A stretch of 64,000 nt of DNA from CAWHNT01 sp963830775 (GCA_963830775.1 CAWHNT010000032.1:310001-374000); one strand, 5' to 3'. Counted from the first letter of the stretch, positions 18,509-26,230 are shown. A program made the numbers and translations. The notes: generated by a model not told the origin, from the letters alone.

Positions 18509-19560
18509 AAACTCGTTCCTGATTGCCCATGACACGCATCCGCATATGAGCTAGGATTTCCAGAGCTTTGGAGGCTGCGGAGGGGGCGGATGGTGATGAC
18601 GGCGGGCTTGCGGCGTGCGCTCAAGGGCCTGAGCGAGGCCGCGTTCCGAGAGCGGTTCGGGAGCGAGGAGGCGTGCCGCAAGGCTCTGTTCGAGATGCGC
18701 TGGCGCCAGGGGCTGACCTGCCCGGCCTGCGGCCACAAGAGGTTCTGCCAGCTGAAGACTCGCGAGCTGTTCCAGTGCAACCGCTGCAAGCGGCAGGTCC
18801 GACTGACCGCCGGCACGGTGTTCCAGGACACCAAGCTGCCGCTCACCACCTGGTTCATCGCGATCTACCATCTGACCCAGAGCAAGAACGGGATCAGCTC
18901 GATCGAGCTCGGGCGCAGGCTGGGGGTCAAGCGGCAGACCGCCTGGCTCATGAAGCACAAGCTGATGCGGGCGATGGGTGCCCGTGAGGCCCATAAGCCC
19001 AAGCTCGAAGGCCGGGTCGAGGTCGATGATGCTTATCTCGGCGGCGAGCGGCCGGGCGGCAAGCGCGGCCGGGGTGCTGCGGGCAAGCAGCCCTTCGTGG
19101 CCGCGGTCGAGACCACGCCCGAGCGCCGGCCCAAGCGGCTGCGGCTGAGCGTGGTCAAGGGCTTCCGCAAGAAGGAGATCGAGAGGCTGGCCAAGTGCCA
19201 TCTGGCACCCGGCAGCGAGATCGTCAGCGACGGCCTGTCCTGCTGGCCCGCGGTCGAGAAGGCCGGCTGCTCGCATCGCCCGATGGTCACGGGCTCGGGC
19301 AAGCGGGCCGCGCGCTGGACCCCGTTCCGGTGGGTGAACACGACACTGGGCAACATCAAGACCGCGATCGCCGGCACCTACCATCACATCAGCGCCAAGC
19401 ACGCCCAATCGTACCTCACCAGCTTCGCCTACCGCTTCAACCGACGCTTCCAGCTCGACAGCATCGTCGAGCGCCTCGCCTGGGCCGCCGTCCACACCAG
19501 CCCGCAGCCCTACCACGCTGTCATTGCGGATGCGTGAAACGGACAATCAGGAACTCGTTT
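18509..19560 (+). mobile_element. IS1595-family insertion sequence
   Basis: The transposase gene is bracketed by imperfect terminal inverted repeats of about 36 bases: 18509-18544 and 19525-19560. They agree at roughly 29 of 36 positions, including an unbroken 11-base block and a 12-base block. The right repeat contains the stop codon of the transposase. No target-site duplication was found next to these borders, so the ends may be off by a few bases or the site may have changed. Confidence 0.75.
18590..19537 (+). CDS. IS1595-family transposase (ISXO2-like)
   Basis: A 315-residue transposase. The N-terminal zinc ribbon is CPACGHKRFCQL followed by QCNRCKRQV. Then comes TAGTVFQDTKLPLTTWFIAI and a helix-turn-helix region GRRLGVKRQTAWLMKHK. 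The DDE/N domain starts at VEVDDAYLGGERPGGKRGRG, has IVSDGLSCWPAV as the second Asp, and ends WVNTTLGNIKTAIAGTYHHI with the N/H cluster. It looks intact, with an RBS-like GGAGGGGGCGG before the ATG. Confidence 0.93.
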   Translation: MVMTAGLRRALKGLSEAAFRERFGSEEACRKALFEMRWRQGLTCPACGHKRFCQLKTRELFQCNRCKRQVRLTAGTVFQDTKLPLTTWFIAIYHLTQSKNGISSIELGRRLGVKRQTAWLMKHKLMRAMGAREAHKPKLEGRVEVDDAYLGGERPGGKRGRGAAGKQPFVAAVETTPERRPKRLRLSVVKGFRKKEIERLAKCHLAPGSEIVSDGLSCWPAVEKAGCSHRPMVTGSGKRAARWTPFRWVNTTLGNIKTAIAGTYHHISAKHAQSYLTSFAYRFNRRFQLDSIVERLAWAAVHTSPQPYHAVIADA

Positions 19561-19963
19561 GCATTGATGCAGCAGTGACAGGATTGTGACTGCATGCCAA
19601 AGTGGGCCATGTCGTGTTTCACAGAGCGCATCAAGAGGCAGACCTTATGCTGCACGAGTTCCGCTATCATGTCGAGCTTCTTAACCAGGGAGATGCGTCG
19701 AAAGGTTAGCAGAGATGCCGCTCCGATTCATACGAAGTGCCAACCGTCCACTTGGATCAGATCGAAACCTAGCTATCTCGTGCGATCTGCAACTACTTTG
19801 ACTAGGTGTCGAAAGATCTTCTCGGAGATTTTCTCGGTTCACATCTTTTGCGCAGCCAGGAACACGCCAATCCAAGCAACGTTCGAAGGAGCTAGCGAAC
19901 TGTGCGACCGGCTGTAAAGAAACTTCCGAGAACGCTGAAGCGGTGTTGCCTCAAGTTCAGCCA
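19561..19963. other. A/T-richer decayed segment between two insertion sequences
   Basis: About 400 bases with lower G+C than the chromosome and no intact gene. On the minus strand DLIQVDGWHF (codons at about 19748-19777) resembles a methyltransferase motif. It is followed at once by a stop, and the neighbouring frames do not give a clear protein. Treated as decayed DNA. Confidence 0.4.
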
Positions 19964-19976
19964 GAGCTAGGCTCTG

Positions 19977-20099
19977 TTAGCTCTTGAGCCAGTCCATGGC
20001 GGCGGCCATGCAGAGCACGCCCATGAAGGAGCAGGCGGTCTTCTCGTAGCGGGTGGCGACGGCGCGCCACTCCTTGAGCCGGGCCCAGAGGCGCTCGAT
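19977..20099 (-). pseudogene. IS5-family transposase, C-terminal fragment
   Basis: The last 40 codons of the split IS5 transposase: IERLWARLKEWRAVATRYEK, then a conserved hydrophobic helix ending AAAMDWLKS. The final DDE Glu is in the first codons (I-E-R). The stop lies in the left inverted repeat. The preceding part of the protein resumes at 22011 on the far side of the recombinase element. Confidence 0.85.
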
Positions 20100-22010
20100 G
20101 GCCTGATCACAAAAGACAAATTCTGCCTGGTTCGCACCGGGCGGCTGGCCCTGAGCTGGTGGCGCTATCCCCTGCGCCGGCGTGATCAGCTCCTGGGGCG
20201 CCTCAGCGCTGTTCCCGACGCCGACGGCGATCGGGGAGGTGCCCATGAAGCGGCAATGGCAGGTCCGCCGCCGGATGCGGCCGGCCGCGGACGGCGCGCG
20301 CCGGTGGGATCGGGCCTACTTGCTGGTCCTGAGCTGGGACCGAGCGGACGGCCAACCCGCGTGCCCAGAACCAGGCACCTCCTCCCGGCGAGCGCAGGAG
20401 GTGAGCGATGAAGGCGGTAGCGGCCTATGTCCGAGTGTCGACGCAGCGGCAGGCGCAGTCCCAGAGCATCGAGCAGCAGCTCGAACGGCTGCGCGCCCAT
20501 CTTCGCGGTCAGGGTGAGGAGCTGACGAGCGAGGCTATCTTCCGCGATGACGGCTACAGCGGGGCGACGCTGAACCGCCCTGGTCTGGATCGGCTGCGCG
20601 ACGCGGTGCGAGCGGGTGAGGTGGAGCAAGTGCTGGTCACCGATCCCGACCGCCTGGCGCGCAACTACGTCCAGCTCATGGTGCTGCTGGAGGAGCTCGA
20701 GCGCGCCGGCTGCGAGGTCGCCTTCCTGGACCGACCGATGAGCCGAGACCCGCAAGACCAGCTGCTCCTGCAGATCCGCGGCGCCGTGGCCGAGTACGAG
20801 CGCACCCTCATCGCCGAGCGCATGCGACGCGGCCGGCAGGCGAAGCTGCGCGCCGGCTGCCTGCTGCCCTGGACCCGGCCACCTTACGGCTATCGGCTCG
20901 ACCCTGACCGCCCCCGCGATCCAGCGGGCGTCACGGTCGAGGCGGCGGAGGCGGCCGTGGTCCAGGAGCTGTTCGCCGGCTATGTCGAGGACCATGCCAG
21001 CCTGTTCAGCTTAGCCAAGCACCTCCAGGTCCTGGGCATCGCCTCGCCGACCGGTCGGCCGCGCTGGTCGCCGACCACGTTGCGCGGCCTGCTGACCAAC
21101 CCGGCCTACACCGGCCAAGTCTATGCCGGCCGCTGGCGGGCCCGGGCCCCGCGTATCCGACGCTCCGCGACCCATCCCATCGGCCGACCCTCGGACTCGC
21201 CCGTGCCGGTGCCGCCGGCGGAGTGGCTGCCGGTAGCAGGCATCCCGGCCTTGGTGAGCGAGGAGCGGTTCGCGCAAGCCCAGGCCAAGCTGGCGCAGAA
21301 CCGGGCCTTCGCGCGGCGCCACAACACGGCTCACGCTTACTTGCTGCGCGCCTTGGTCAGCTGCGGCGTGTGCCGGTCGAGCTGCCTGTGTCGCACGATC
21401 CATCCCGGCTACGCCTACTATGTCTGCCGCGGCAAGGGTGATCCGCTGCGCAGCCATCGCGACGAGCCGTGCCGGGCGCGTTACGCGCCGGCGCAGCAGC
21501 TCGACGCGCTGGTGTGGCAGGACCTGTGCGAGCTGCTCACCCACCCCGAGCACGTCGCCCAGGCCTTGGCCCGCGCGCACGGCGGTGGCTGGCTGCCGCA
21601 GGAGCTGCAGGCCCGCCGCGAGCAGCTGCGCCAGGGCCGGCGCGGCCTGGAAGGACAGCTGGAGCGACTGACCGAGGCCTACCTACTCGCCATCATTCCT
21701 CTGGCGGAATACCAGCGCCGACGACAGGGGCTGGAGCAGCGGCTGCAAGCCCTTGATGCGCAGGCCAGCCAGCTGATGGCACAGGTGGATCGGCGGGCCG
21801 AGCTCGCCGGTTGGGCGGCCTCGGCCGCCGACTTCTGTCAACGGGTTCGGGCCGGTCTGGCCGGCGCGGACTTCGCGCAAAAGCGCCAGCTCGTGGAACT
21901 GCTGATCGACCGAGTGCTGGTCACCGACGGCCAGGTCGAGATCCGCTACGTCATCCCGCTCAGCCCCGACAGCGAGCGCGTGCGGTTTTGTCATTTGCGT
22001 AAGGACTACT
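20100..22010 (+). mobile_element. Serine-recombinase element inserted in an IS5 transposase gene
   Basis: This DNA separates the two halves of the IS5 transposase, so its borders are fixed by protein continuity to within about ten bases. Both flanks carry TCGA (20095-20098 and 22011-22014). Just inside, 20108-20120 and 21987-21999 form an imperfect inverted repeat (11 of 13), each about ten bases from the junction. The cargo is a short open frame at 20245 and a large serine recombinase at 20408. Which enzyme moved it is inferred: the recombinase is the only candidate. Confidence 0.6.
20245..20517 (+). CDS. Small basic protein upstream of the serine recombinase
   Basis: A 90-codon frame beginning MKRQWQVRRRMRPAADGARR and WDRAYLLVLSWDRADG, with GGGGAGG a few bases before the ATG. 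Its first half looks protein-like (regular Arg/Trp/Leu pattern). From 20408 on it overlaps the recombinase gene in another frame and becomes low-complexity. I know of similar short Arg/Trp-rich frames ahead of such recombinases but no function. It could be a DNA-binding accessory or a leader peptide, or just an unused frame. Confidence 0.45.
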   Translation: MKRQWQVRRRMRPAADGARRWDRAYLLVLSWDRADGQPACPEPGTSSRRAQEVSDEGGSGLCPSVDAAAGAVPEHRAAARTAARPSSRSG

Positions 22011-22297
22011 TCGACGAGGTTCCTGTTGCTGTAGATGTAGTCGGGGCAGGCCACCGGCGCTTCGTTGCGCTTGGGCGGGATCGCGGGCCGCGCGCCCAGG
22101 TCCCAGATATGCTGCCGAAAGGCGTGGCTGGCGTAGCCGCGGTCGCCCACGACCCACTTGGGCACCCGGGGCAGGCTGTCGAGCAGCGGCACGGCGTGCG
22201 GCAGTTCATGCGCCTGGCCCGGCGCGAGGCGGAAGGCGATGGCGCGTCCTTTGCCGTCGGCGATCACGCAGGCCTTGGTGCCATAGCCACCACGTGA
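20408..22297 (+). CDS. Large serine recombinase (resolvase/invertase-type)
   Basis: The resolvase domain (about 1-150) starts AAYVRVSTQRQAQSQSIEQQ, with Ser11 as the catalytic nucleophile, and has LVTDPDRLARNYVQ and AEYERTLIAERMRRG. A recombinase domain follows (PPYGYRLDP...LTNPAYTGQVYAGRW). Next come a zinc beta-ribbon (CGVCRSSCLC...CRGKG...C) and a coiled coil with a terminal FCHLRKDYF. The RBS AGGAGG is 7 bases before the ATG. The native protein should end soon after RKDYF at about 22012. Here no stop follows, so about 95 residues are added by reading antisense through the IS5 gene to 22297. Confidence 0.88.
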   Translation: MKAVAAYVRVSTQRQAQSQSIEQQLERLRAHLRGQGEELTSEAIFRDDGYSGATLNRPGLDRLRDAVRAGEVEQVLVTDPDRLARNYVQLMVLLEELERAGCEVAFLDRPMSRDPQDQLLLQIRGAVAEYERTLIAERMRRGRQAKLRAGCLLPWTRPPYGYRLDPDRPRDPAGVTVEAAEAAVVQELFAGYVEDHASLFSLAKHLQVLGIASPTGRPRWSPTTLRGLLTNPAYTGQVYAGRWRARAPRIRRSATHPIGRPSDSPVPVPPAEWLPVAGIPALVSEERFAQAQAKLAQNRAFARRHNTAHAYLLRALVSCGVCRSSCLCRTIHPGYAYYVCRGKGDPLRSHRDEPCRARYAPAQQLDALVWQDLCELLTHPEHVAQALARAHGGGWLPQELQARREQLRQGRRGLEGQLERLTEAYLLAIIPLAEYQRRRQGLEQRLQALDAQASQLMAQVDRRAELAGWAASAADFCQRVRAGLAGADFAQKRQLVELLIDRVLVTDGQVEIRYVIPLSPDSERVRFCHLRKDYFDEVPVAVDVVGAGHRRFVALGRDRGPRAQVPDMLPKGVAGVAAVAHDPLGHPGQAVEQRHGVRQFMRLARREAEGDGASFAVGDHAGLGAIATT

Positions 22298-22665
22298 GCG
22301 CCCAAGCGCCTCACGCGCGTCCCGTCCTGCCGCGGTCTCCTCTTTTTGGCAGCCCCTGCCGCCTTCTGGTGGGCTCGGATCGAGGTGCCGTCGAGAAAGG
22401 TCATCCCCAGCGAGATGCCCCTCTCCTGAACCAGCGACAGCAGGCGCTCCCACACGCCCAGCCGCGACCAGCGGATGAAGGTCTGGGCTGCCATCCACCA
22501 GGGTCCCAGCGCTTCGGGCAGGGAGCGCCATTTCGCCCCGTTGTCGTGGCGCCAGATGATCGCGCTGATCGTCCGCCGCAGGTGCCGGGGCGGAACCTTG
22601 GCCGCCGGCCGACAAGCCTCGATCAGCGGCGCCAGCACCTCCCACTGCTCGTCCGTCAGACCCAT
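22011..22665 (-). pseudogene. IS5-family transposase, N-terminal part (two overlapping frames)
   Basis: From ATG 22665: MGLTDEQWEVLAPLIEACRP and a DUF4096-type N-terminal domain, with DNGAKWRSLPEALGPWWMAA. The product switches frame near five As at 22343-22347 (minus strand), where programmed -1 shifting is usual in the IS427 group. It goes on as GRSRGGYGTKACVIADGKGR, VVGDRGYASHAF and PPKRNEAP up to YIYSNRNLVE. There the recombinase element begins. The rest of the protein is at 19977-20099. Confidence 0.85.
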
Positions 22666-22734
22666 CGCGTCCTCCTCAAAGTCGGAAGAACGCCCACCTC
22701 GGCCTCGCGTTCAGGCGCTAACAGGCCCTAGCTC

Positions 22735-22936
22735 CAAGCTACCACGTCGTCCCTGATGTTCAATATTATAGAACCCCCGTTTCGCTCGCTATGTTCTTGA
22801 TGTTTGAACGAAATGTCCGTTTAGTCTGCTTATCAAACGACAAATATCTGTTCATCGGCTTCGCCGCACAAAAATTCCTCAGCAGCATTCTCGGGTCATA
22901 ATATTGTCTTTCCTTTTTGTTGCCATTCATGTTCAT
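22735..22936 (-). pseudogene. DUF4238 protein relic cut by the IS5 element
   Basis: From ATG 22936 the frame reads MNMNGNKKERQYYDPRMLLR, LSFDKQTKRTFRSNIKNIAS and then ETGVL-stop. DUF4238 proteins start H-Y-V-P-x-x-Y-L-R-N-F and go on F-D-K-x-T-x-x-x-F-x-S-N-I-x-N-V-A-S-E-x-x-F-Y. Removing one C from the five at 22774-22778 restores ETGFYNIEHQG, the expected continuation, up to the IS5 end at 22734. The gene is thus both frameshifted and truncated. Its base composition is far more A/T-rich than the chromosome, which marks it as acquired DNA. Function unknown. Confidence 0.65.
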
Positions 22937-23137
22937 ATTTGCTTCCAAGCTGTATCTTTCCGTAGCTTGGATTTGTAGAGACCCACGAATTTCTAAGGTC
23001 ATCGACCCGCGGCAACGTGCTTACGTATCTCGTCATCCCTGCGCTGTCCAACGAATGCTATGCAGTTGCGCAGCCGAGCGAACGTTGATACATTGGCTCT
23101 ACGCAGTGGAGCAGCTCAGCCGGTCTCGGAGTTAATC

Positions 23138-23375
23138 ATGGACACGCATATCGCGCGATGGGGCAACAGCCTGGCACTTCGAATTCCCACGGCCGGTGGC
23201 GGATACCCTGCATCTGGTCGAGGGCCGCTCGGTCGAGCTGCTGGTCGAGGAGGACCGGCTCGTGGTGCGGCCGCGCGGCCGCTACCGGCTGGACGACCTG
23301 CTCGCCGGGATCACGCCCGAGAACCTACCCGACACCAGCTTTGATGACCGTCCCGTCGGCGAGGAAGCACTGTAG
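23138..23375 (+). pseudogene. mazE: MazE/AbrB-type antitoxin, frameshifted
   Basis: Starts MDTHIARWGNSLALRIPTA, the SpoVT/AbrB swapped-hairpin opening of MazE antitoxins. After one extra G at 23195-23196 the frame must shift. The next frame gives ADTLHLVEGRSVELLVEEDR, LVVRPRGRYRLDDLL and TPENLP...EEAL-stop at 23375, a normal MazE tail of about 78 residues. The stop touches the toxin start (TAG then GTG). It should bind the toxin and the shared promoter if repaired. Either inactive or a base-call error. Confidence 0.8.
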
Positions 23376-23712
23376 GTGGCCACGCCGGATCGGGGTGATC
23401 TGGTCTGGCTCGACTTCGATCCGCAGGCAGGGCGCGAGCAGGCCGGGAGGCGGCCGGCACTGGTGCTTTCGCCGCGTGCCTACCATCAGCACACGCCCTA
23501 CGCGGTTGTCTGCCCGATCACGACGCGGGTGAAGGGCTATCCGTTCGAGGTGGTGCTGCCGGCCGGGCTGCCGATCGCCGGGTGCTGTCCTAGCCGATCA
23601 GGTGAAGAGCATCGACCGCCATGCGCGGCGGATCGAGGTCGCCGGGCGCGCTCCGGAAGAGCTGGTGCGCGATGTGGGCGAGAAGGTCCGGGCGCTGCTG
23701 AACCTTCCTTGA
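23376..23712 (+). pseudogene. mazF: MazF-type endoribonuclease toxin, frameshifted
   Basis: From GTG 23376: DRGDLVWLDFDPQAGREQAG, RRPALVLSPRAYHQHT and VCPITTRVKGYPFEV. This is a clear MazF/PemK fold with the conserved GDLVWLDF and RPALVLS. At GGG 23580-23582 the frame changes. The second frame continues AVLADQVKSIDRHARRIEVA and ends VRALLNLP-stop at 23712, the normal C-terminus with the V-K-S-I-D motif. MazF cuts mRNA. With both partners shifted the pair is probably dead, unless both shifts are sequencing errors. Confidence 0.8.
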
Positions 23713-23725
23713 GCACTCGGAGCGG

Positions 23726-24181
23726 CTATCGCCCCGTCCGCCGTACCGCCTGGATCGCCGTATCCAGCGCCTCCAGGAACCGTGAGCGGTCCTGCTTGGT
23801 GAACGGGCGGCCGGTGCCGCGGATCTGGCCGGTGTCGCGCAAGGTGGTCATCAGGTTGCGGGTGGCGAGGTCGGTGCCGATCGAGTTGGGGGTGAAGGGG
23901 CGGCCGGTGGGGGCGAGGACGCGGGCGCCGGCCTTGACGCAGCGGTCGGCGAGGGGGACGTCGGTGGTGATGACGATGTCGCCCGGGCCGGCGTGGGTGA
24001 CGATCCAGTCGTCGGCCTGGTCCAGGCCCTCGGTGACGGTGATGCGCTGGACGAGGGGGGACTCAGGCGTGCGGAGCCAGCCGTTGGCGACGACGAAGAC
24101 GCGGAGCTGGTAGCGGGCGGCGACGCGGTAGATCTCGTCCTTCACCGGGCAGGCGTCGGCGTCGATGTAGATGTCGAGCAT
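23726..24181 (-). CDS. UPF0178 (YaiI/DUF188) family protein
   Basis: A 151-residue protein beginning MLDIYIDADACPVKDEIYRV, with DIVITTDVPLADRCVKAGA and GRPFTPNSIG. These are the hallmark segments of the YaiI/UPF0178 family, which has a PIN-like fold with conserved Asp residues (D8 and the DVPLAD site). A nuclease role is suspected for the family but unproven. It is convergent with the MazEF remnants and follows gatB on the same strand after 19 bases. Confidence 0.92.
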   Translation of the reverse strand: MLDIYIDADACPVKDEIYRVAARYQLRVFVVANGWLRTPESPLVQRITVTEGLDQADDWIVTHAGPGDIVITTDVPLADRCVKAGARVLAPTGRPFTPNSIGTDLATRNLMTTLRDTGQIRGTGRPFTKQDRSRFLEALDTAIQAVRRTGR

Positions 24182-24200
24182 CGCCGGGCGCCGGCCGCGG

Positions 24201-25661
24201 TCAGCCCAGTTCCGCCAGCTTTCGGGCCACGATCTCGTTGACGAGGCCGGGGTTGGCCTTGCCGCCGGTGGCCTTCATCACCTGGCCGGTGAACCAGCCG
24301 GCGACCTTCGGGTTCTTGCGCCAGGTCTCGACCTGGCCGGGGTTGTCGGCGATCAGCTTGGTGACGATGGGCTCCAGCGAGGAGCTGTCGGTCACCTGCT
24401 TCAGGCCGCGCTCCTCGACGATCCGCTCCGGGTCCTCTCCGGTCTCGGCCATGATGGCGAAGACGTCCTTGGCGATGCGGCCGCTGATCGTGTTGGCGTT
24501 GAGGAGGTCGAGGAGCTTGCCGAGGCTGGCCGGCGTGACCGGGCTCTGGGCCAGGGTGCGGCCGGTCTTGGCGAGGAGGCCGAACAGGTCGTTGATCAGC
24601 CAGTTGGCGGCCTGCTTGGCGTCGCGGCCGCGGGCGGCCTCCTCGAACCAGTCGGCGGACGCACGCTCGGCCACCAGCACGCCGGCATCGTAGGGGGAGA
24701 GGCCGTAGTCGCGCACGAAGCGGGCCTTCTTCTCGTCCGGGAGCTCGGGCAGGGTGGCACGGATGCGGTCGAGCAGGGCCTCCTCAAGCTCGAGGGGGAG
24801 GAGGTCGGGGTCGGGGAAGTAGCGGTAGTCGTGCGCCTCCTCCTTGCTGCGCATGGAGCGGGTCTCGCCCTTCGCGGCGTCGAAGAGGCGGGTCTCCTGG
24901 TCGATCCGGCCGCCGCCTTCCAGGACCTCGACCTGGCGCTTGGCCTCGTACTCGATGGCGCGCGAGACGAAGCGGATCGAGTTGACGTTCTTGATCTCGC
25001 AGCGGGTGCCGAACTCGGTGTGGCCGACGGGGCGGACGGAGACGTTGGCGTCGCAGCGGAGCGAGCCTTCCTCCATGTTGCCGTCGCAGGTGCCGAGATA
25101 GCGCACGATCGAGCGCAGCTTCCGCATGTAGGAGGCGGCCTCCTCGGGCGAGCGCAGGTCGGGCTCGGAGACGATCTCCATGAGCGCCACGCCCGAGCGG
25201 TTGAGGTCGATCAGGGTCTCGGTGTCGCGCGCGTCGTGGAGGGACTTGCCGGCGTCCATCTCGAGATGGAGGCGGGTGATGCCGACCTCCTTGGCGGTGC
25301 CGTCGGGCAGGTCGAGGATGAGGGCACCCCGGCCGACGATCGGGTGCTGGTACTGGCTGATCTGGTAGCCGTTGGGGAGGTCGGGGTAGAAGTAGTTCTT
25401 GCGCTCGAAGACCGAGAGCATGTTGATCTCGGCCTTGAGGCCCAGGCCCGTGCGCACCGCCTGCTCGATGCAGTAGCCGTTCACGACCGGGAGCATGCCG
25501 GGCATGCCGGCATCGACGGGCGAGACCTGGCTGTTGGGGGCGCCGCCGTAGGAGGCGGGGGCGCCGGAGAAGAGCTTGGACTGCGAGGTCACCTGGGCGT
25601 GCACCTCGAGGCCGATCACGACCTCCCACTCGCCGGTGCTGCCTTGGATGGTGTAGGTCAT
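24201..25661 (-). CDS. gatB: Asp-tRNA(Asn)/Glu-tRNA(Gln) amidotransferase subunit B
   Basis: A 486-residue GatB. It has WEVVIGLEVHAQ at the start, NSQVSPVDAGMPGMLPVVN, NYFYPDLPNGYQISQYQ and RCDANVSVRPVGH (kinase-like amidotransferase domain), plus the C-terminal GatB/YqeY domain ending GLVNEIVARKLAELG. It phosphorylates Glu-tRNA(Gln) or Asp-tRNA(Asn) for amidation. The ATG at 25661 is used because the conserved protein begins there; the frame is open 21 codons further. It is separated from gatA by about 630 bases holding a decayed toxin-antitoxin pair, whereas gatA and gatB are usually adjacent. Confidence 0.96.
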   Translation of the reverse strand: MTYTIQGSTGEWEVVIGLEVHAQVTSQSKLFSGAPASYGGAPNSQVSPVDAGMPGMLPVVNGYCIEQAVRTGLGLKAEINMLSVFERKNYFYPDLPNGYQISQYQHPIVGRGALILDLPDGTAKEVGITRLHLEMDAGKSLHDARDTETLIDLNRSGVALMEIVSEPDLRSPEEAASYMRKLRSIVRYLGTCDGNMEEGSLRCDANVSVRPVGHTEFGTRCEIKNVNSIRFVSRAIEYEAKRQVEVLEGGGRIDQETRLFDAAKGETRSMRSKEEAHDYRYFPDPDLLPLELEEALLDRIRATLPELPDEKKARFVRDYGLSPYDAGVLVAERASADWFEEAARGRDAKQAANWLINDLFGLLAKTGRTLAQSPVTPASLGKLLDLLNANTISGRIAKDVFAIMAETGEDPERIVEERGLKQVTDSSSLEPIVTKLIADNPGQVETWRKNPKVAGWFTGQVMKATGGKANPGLVNEIVARKLAELG

Positions 25662-25734
25662 GGGCTTGCCTTGCGGAGTGATCGAGCGGCCGGGCATGTC
25701 TGGCTCGCGGATGACGCGCGGCACTGAAGTGCGG

Positions 25735-25936
25735 TTCGACTACTCCGATCACGATCGAGCCGATGACGCCCGAGGACGGCGGCGGCTCCGCGCACCTTCC
25801 CTGACTGGTGGCAACGGCTCGAGCGCTCAAGGTGATCGCCCGGAGCATGGTCGATACGGGTGAACGAGCAATGGCGGATCTGCTTCGACTGGCGCGATGG
25901 CATGCGTACGACGTCGAGCTCGCTGACTACCACTGA
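25735..25936 (+). pseudogene. HigB/RelE-type toxin relic
   Basis: Pieces in two or more frames match HigB: LRAPSLTGGN, LKGDRPEHGRY (after a shift), RVNEQWRICFDWRDGM and finally YDVELADYH-stop at 25936. The order N-R-L-E-x-L-K-G-D-R...R-V-N-x-Q-W-R-I-C-F...Y-D-V-E-x-x-D-Y-H is that of RelE/HigB ribosome-dependent RNases. At least two frame changes are needed and the N-terminus is not recognisable, so the gene is dead. Confidence 0.65.
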
Positions 25937-26230
25937 GGGCACCGGCAGCTGAGCATCAGCCGCGAAGAGCTCGATGCCGGGCTTGTCGACCTCAAGCGCG
26001 AATGTCGATCCCGATGCCGGTCCGATCGGACCGATCCATCCCGGCCTGACCTGCGCGACTTCATGGACGACTACAGCTTGAGCGCGTCAGGCCTGGCGCC
26101 TGGCCTGCGCGTGCCCACGAACCGGCAGTAGCCGTCATCTGAATGCGGACGCTGGCGCTTACCGGCGGCGGCCTACGGCGGAGCAGCTCCTCGGCACCCG
26201 TCGCCGCACCTGGCTCGAGCTGCCGGCAGC
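25937..26230 (+). pseudogene. HigA-type antitoxin relic
   Basis: After the toxin relic a frame reads IHPG, then LRDFMDDYSLSASGLA and LRVPTNR with small shifts, and later HLNADA. HigA/VapI-type XRE antitoxins read I-H-P-G-E-x-L-x-x-F-x-x-D-Y-x-L-S-A-x-x-L-A-x-x-L-x-V-P-x-N-R-I...N-A-D-T-A. Position right after the HigB relic supports the call. Several frame changes and stops make it non-functional. Confidence 0.55.

Larger units (their letters stand above)
19964..22734 (-). mobile_element. IS5-family element split by an inserted recombinase element
   Basis: Imperfect 17-base terminal inverted repeats at 19964-19980 and 22718-22734 (15 of 17 match) enclose an IS5-type (IS427-like) transposase on the minus strand. 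The transposase is cut in two by about 1.9 kb that carries a serine recombinase. Without that insert the element would be about 860 bp, the usual size for the group. The right repeat ends inside a DUF4238 gene relic. Confidence 0.75.

Noticed and set aside
19680..19800. Possible methyltransferase fragment on the minus strand (DLIQVDGWHF)
   Set aside because: One ten-residue motif followed by a stop. The flanking frames give no consistent methyltransferase sequence, so chance cannot be excluded.
19594..19917. A 107-codon open frame on the + strand between the two insertion sequences
   Set aside because: No RBS, no recognisable sequence, and unusual amino-acid use. The A/T-richer DNA here looks decayed.
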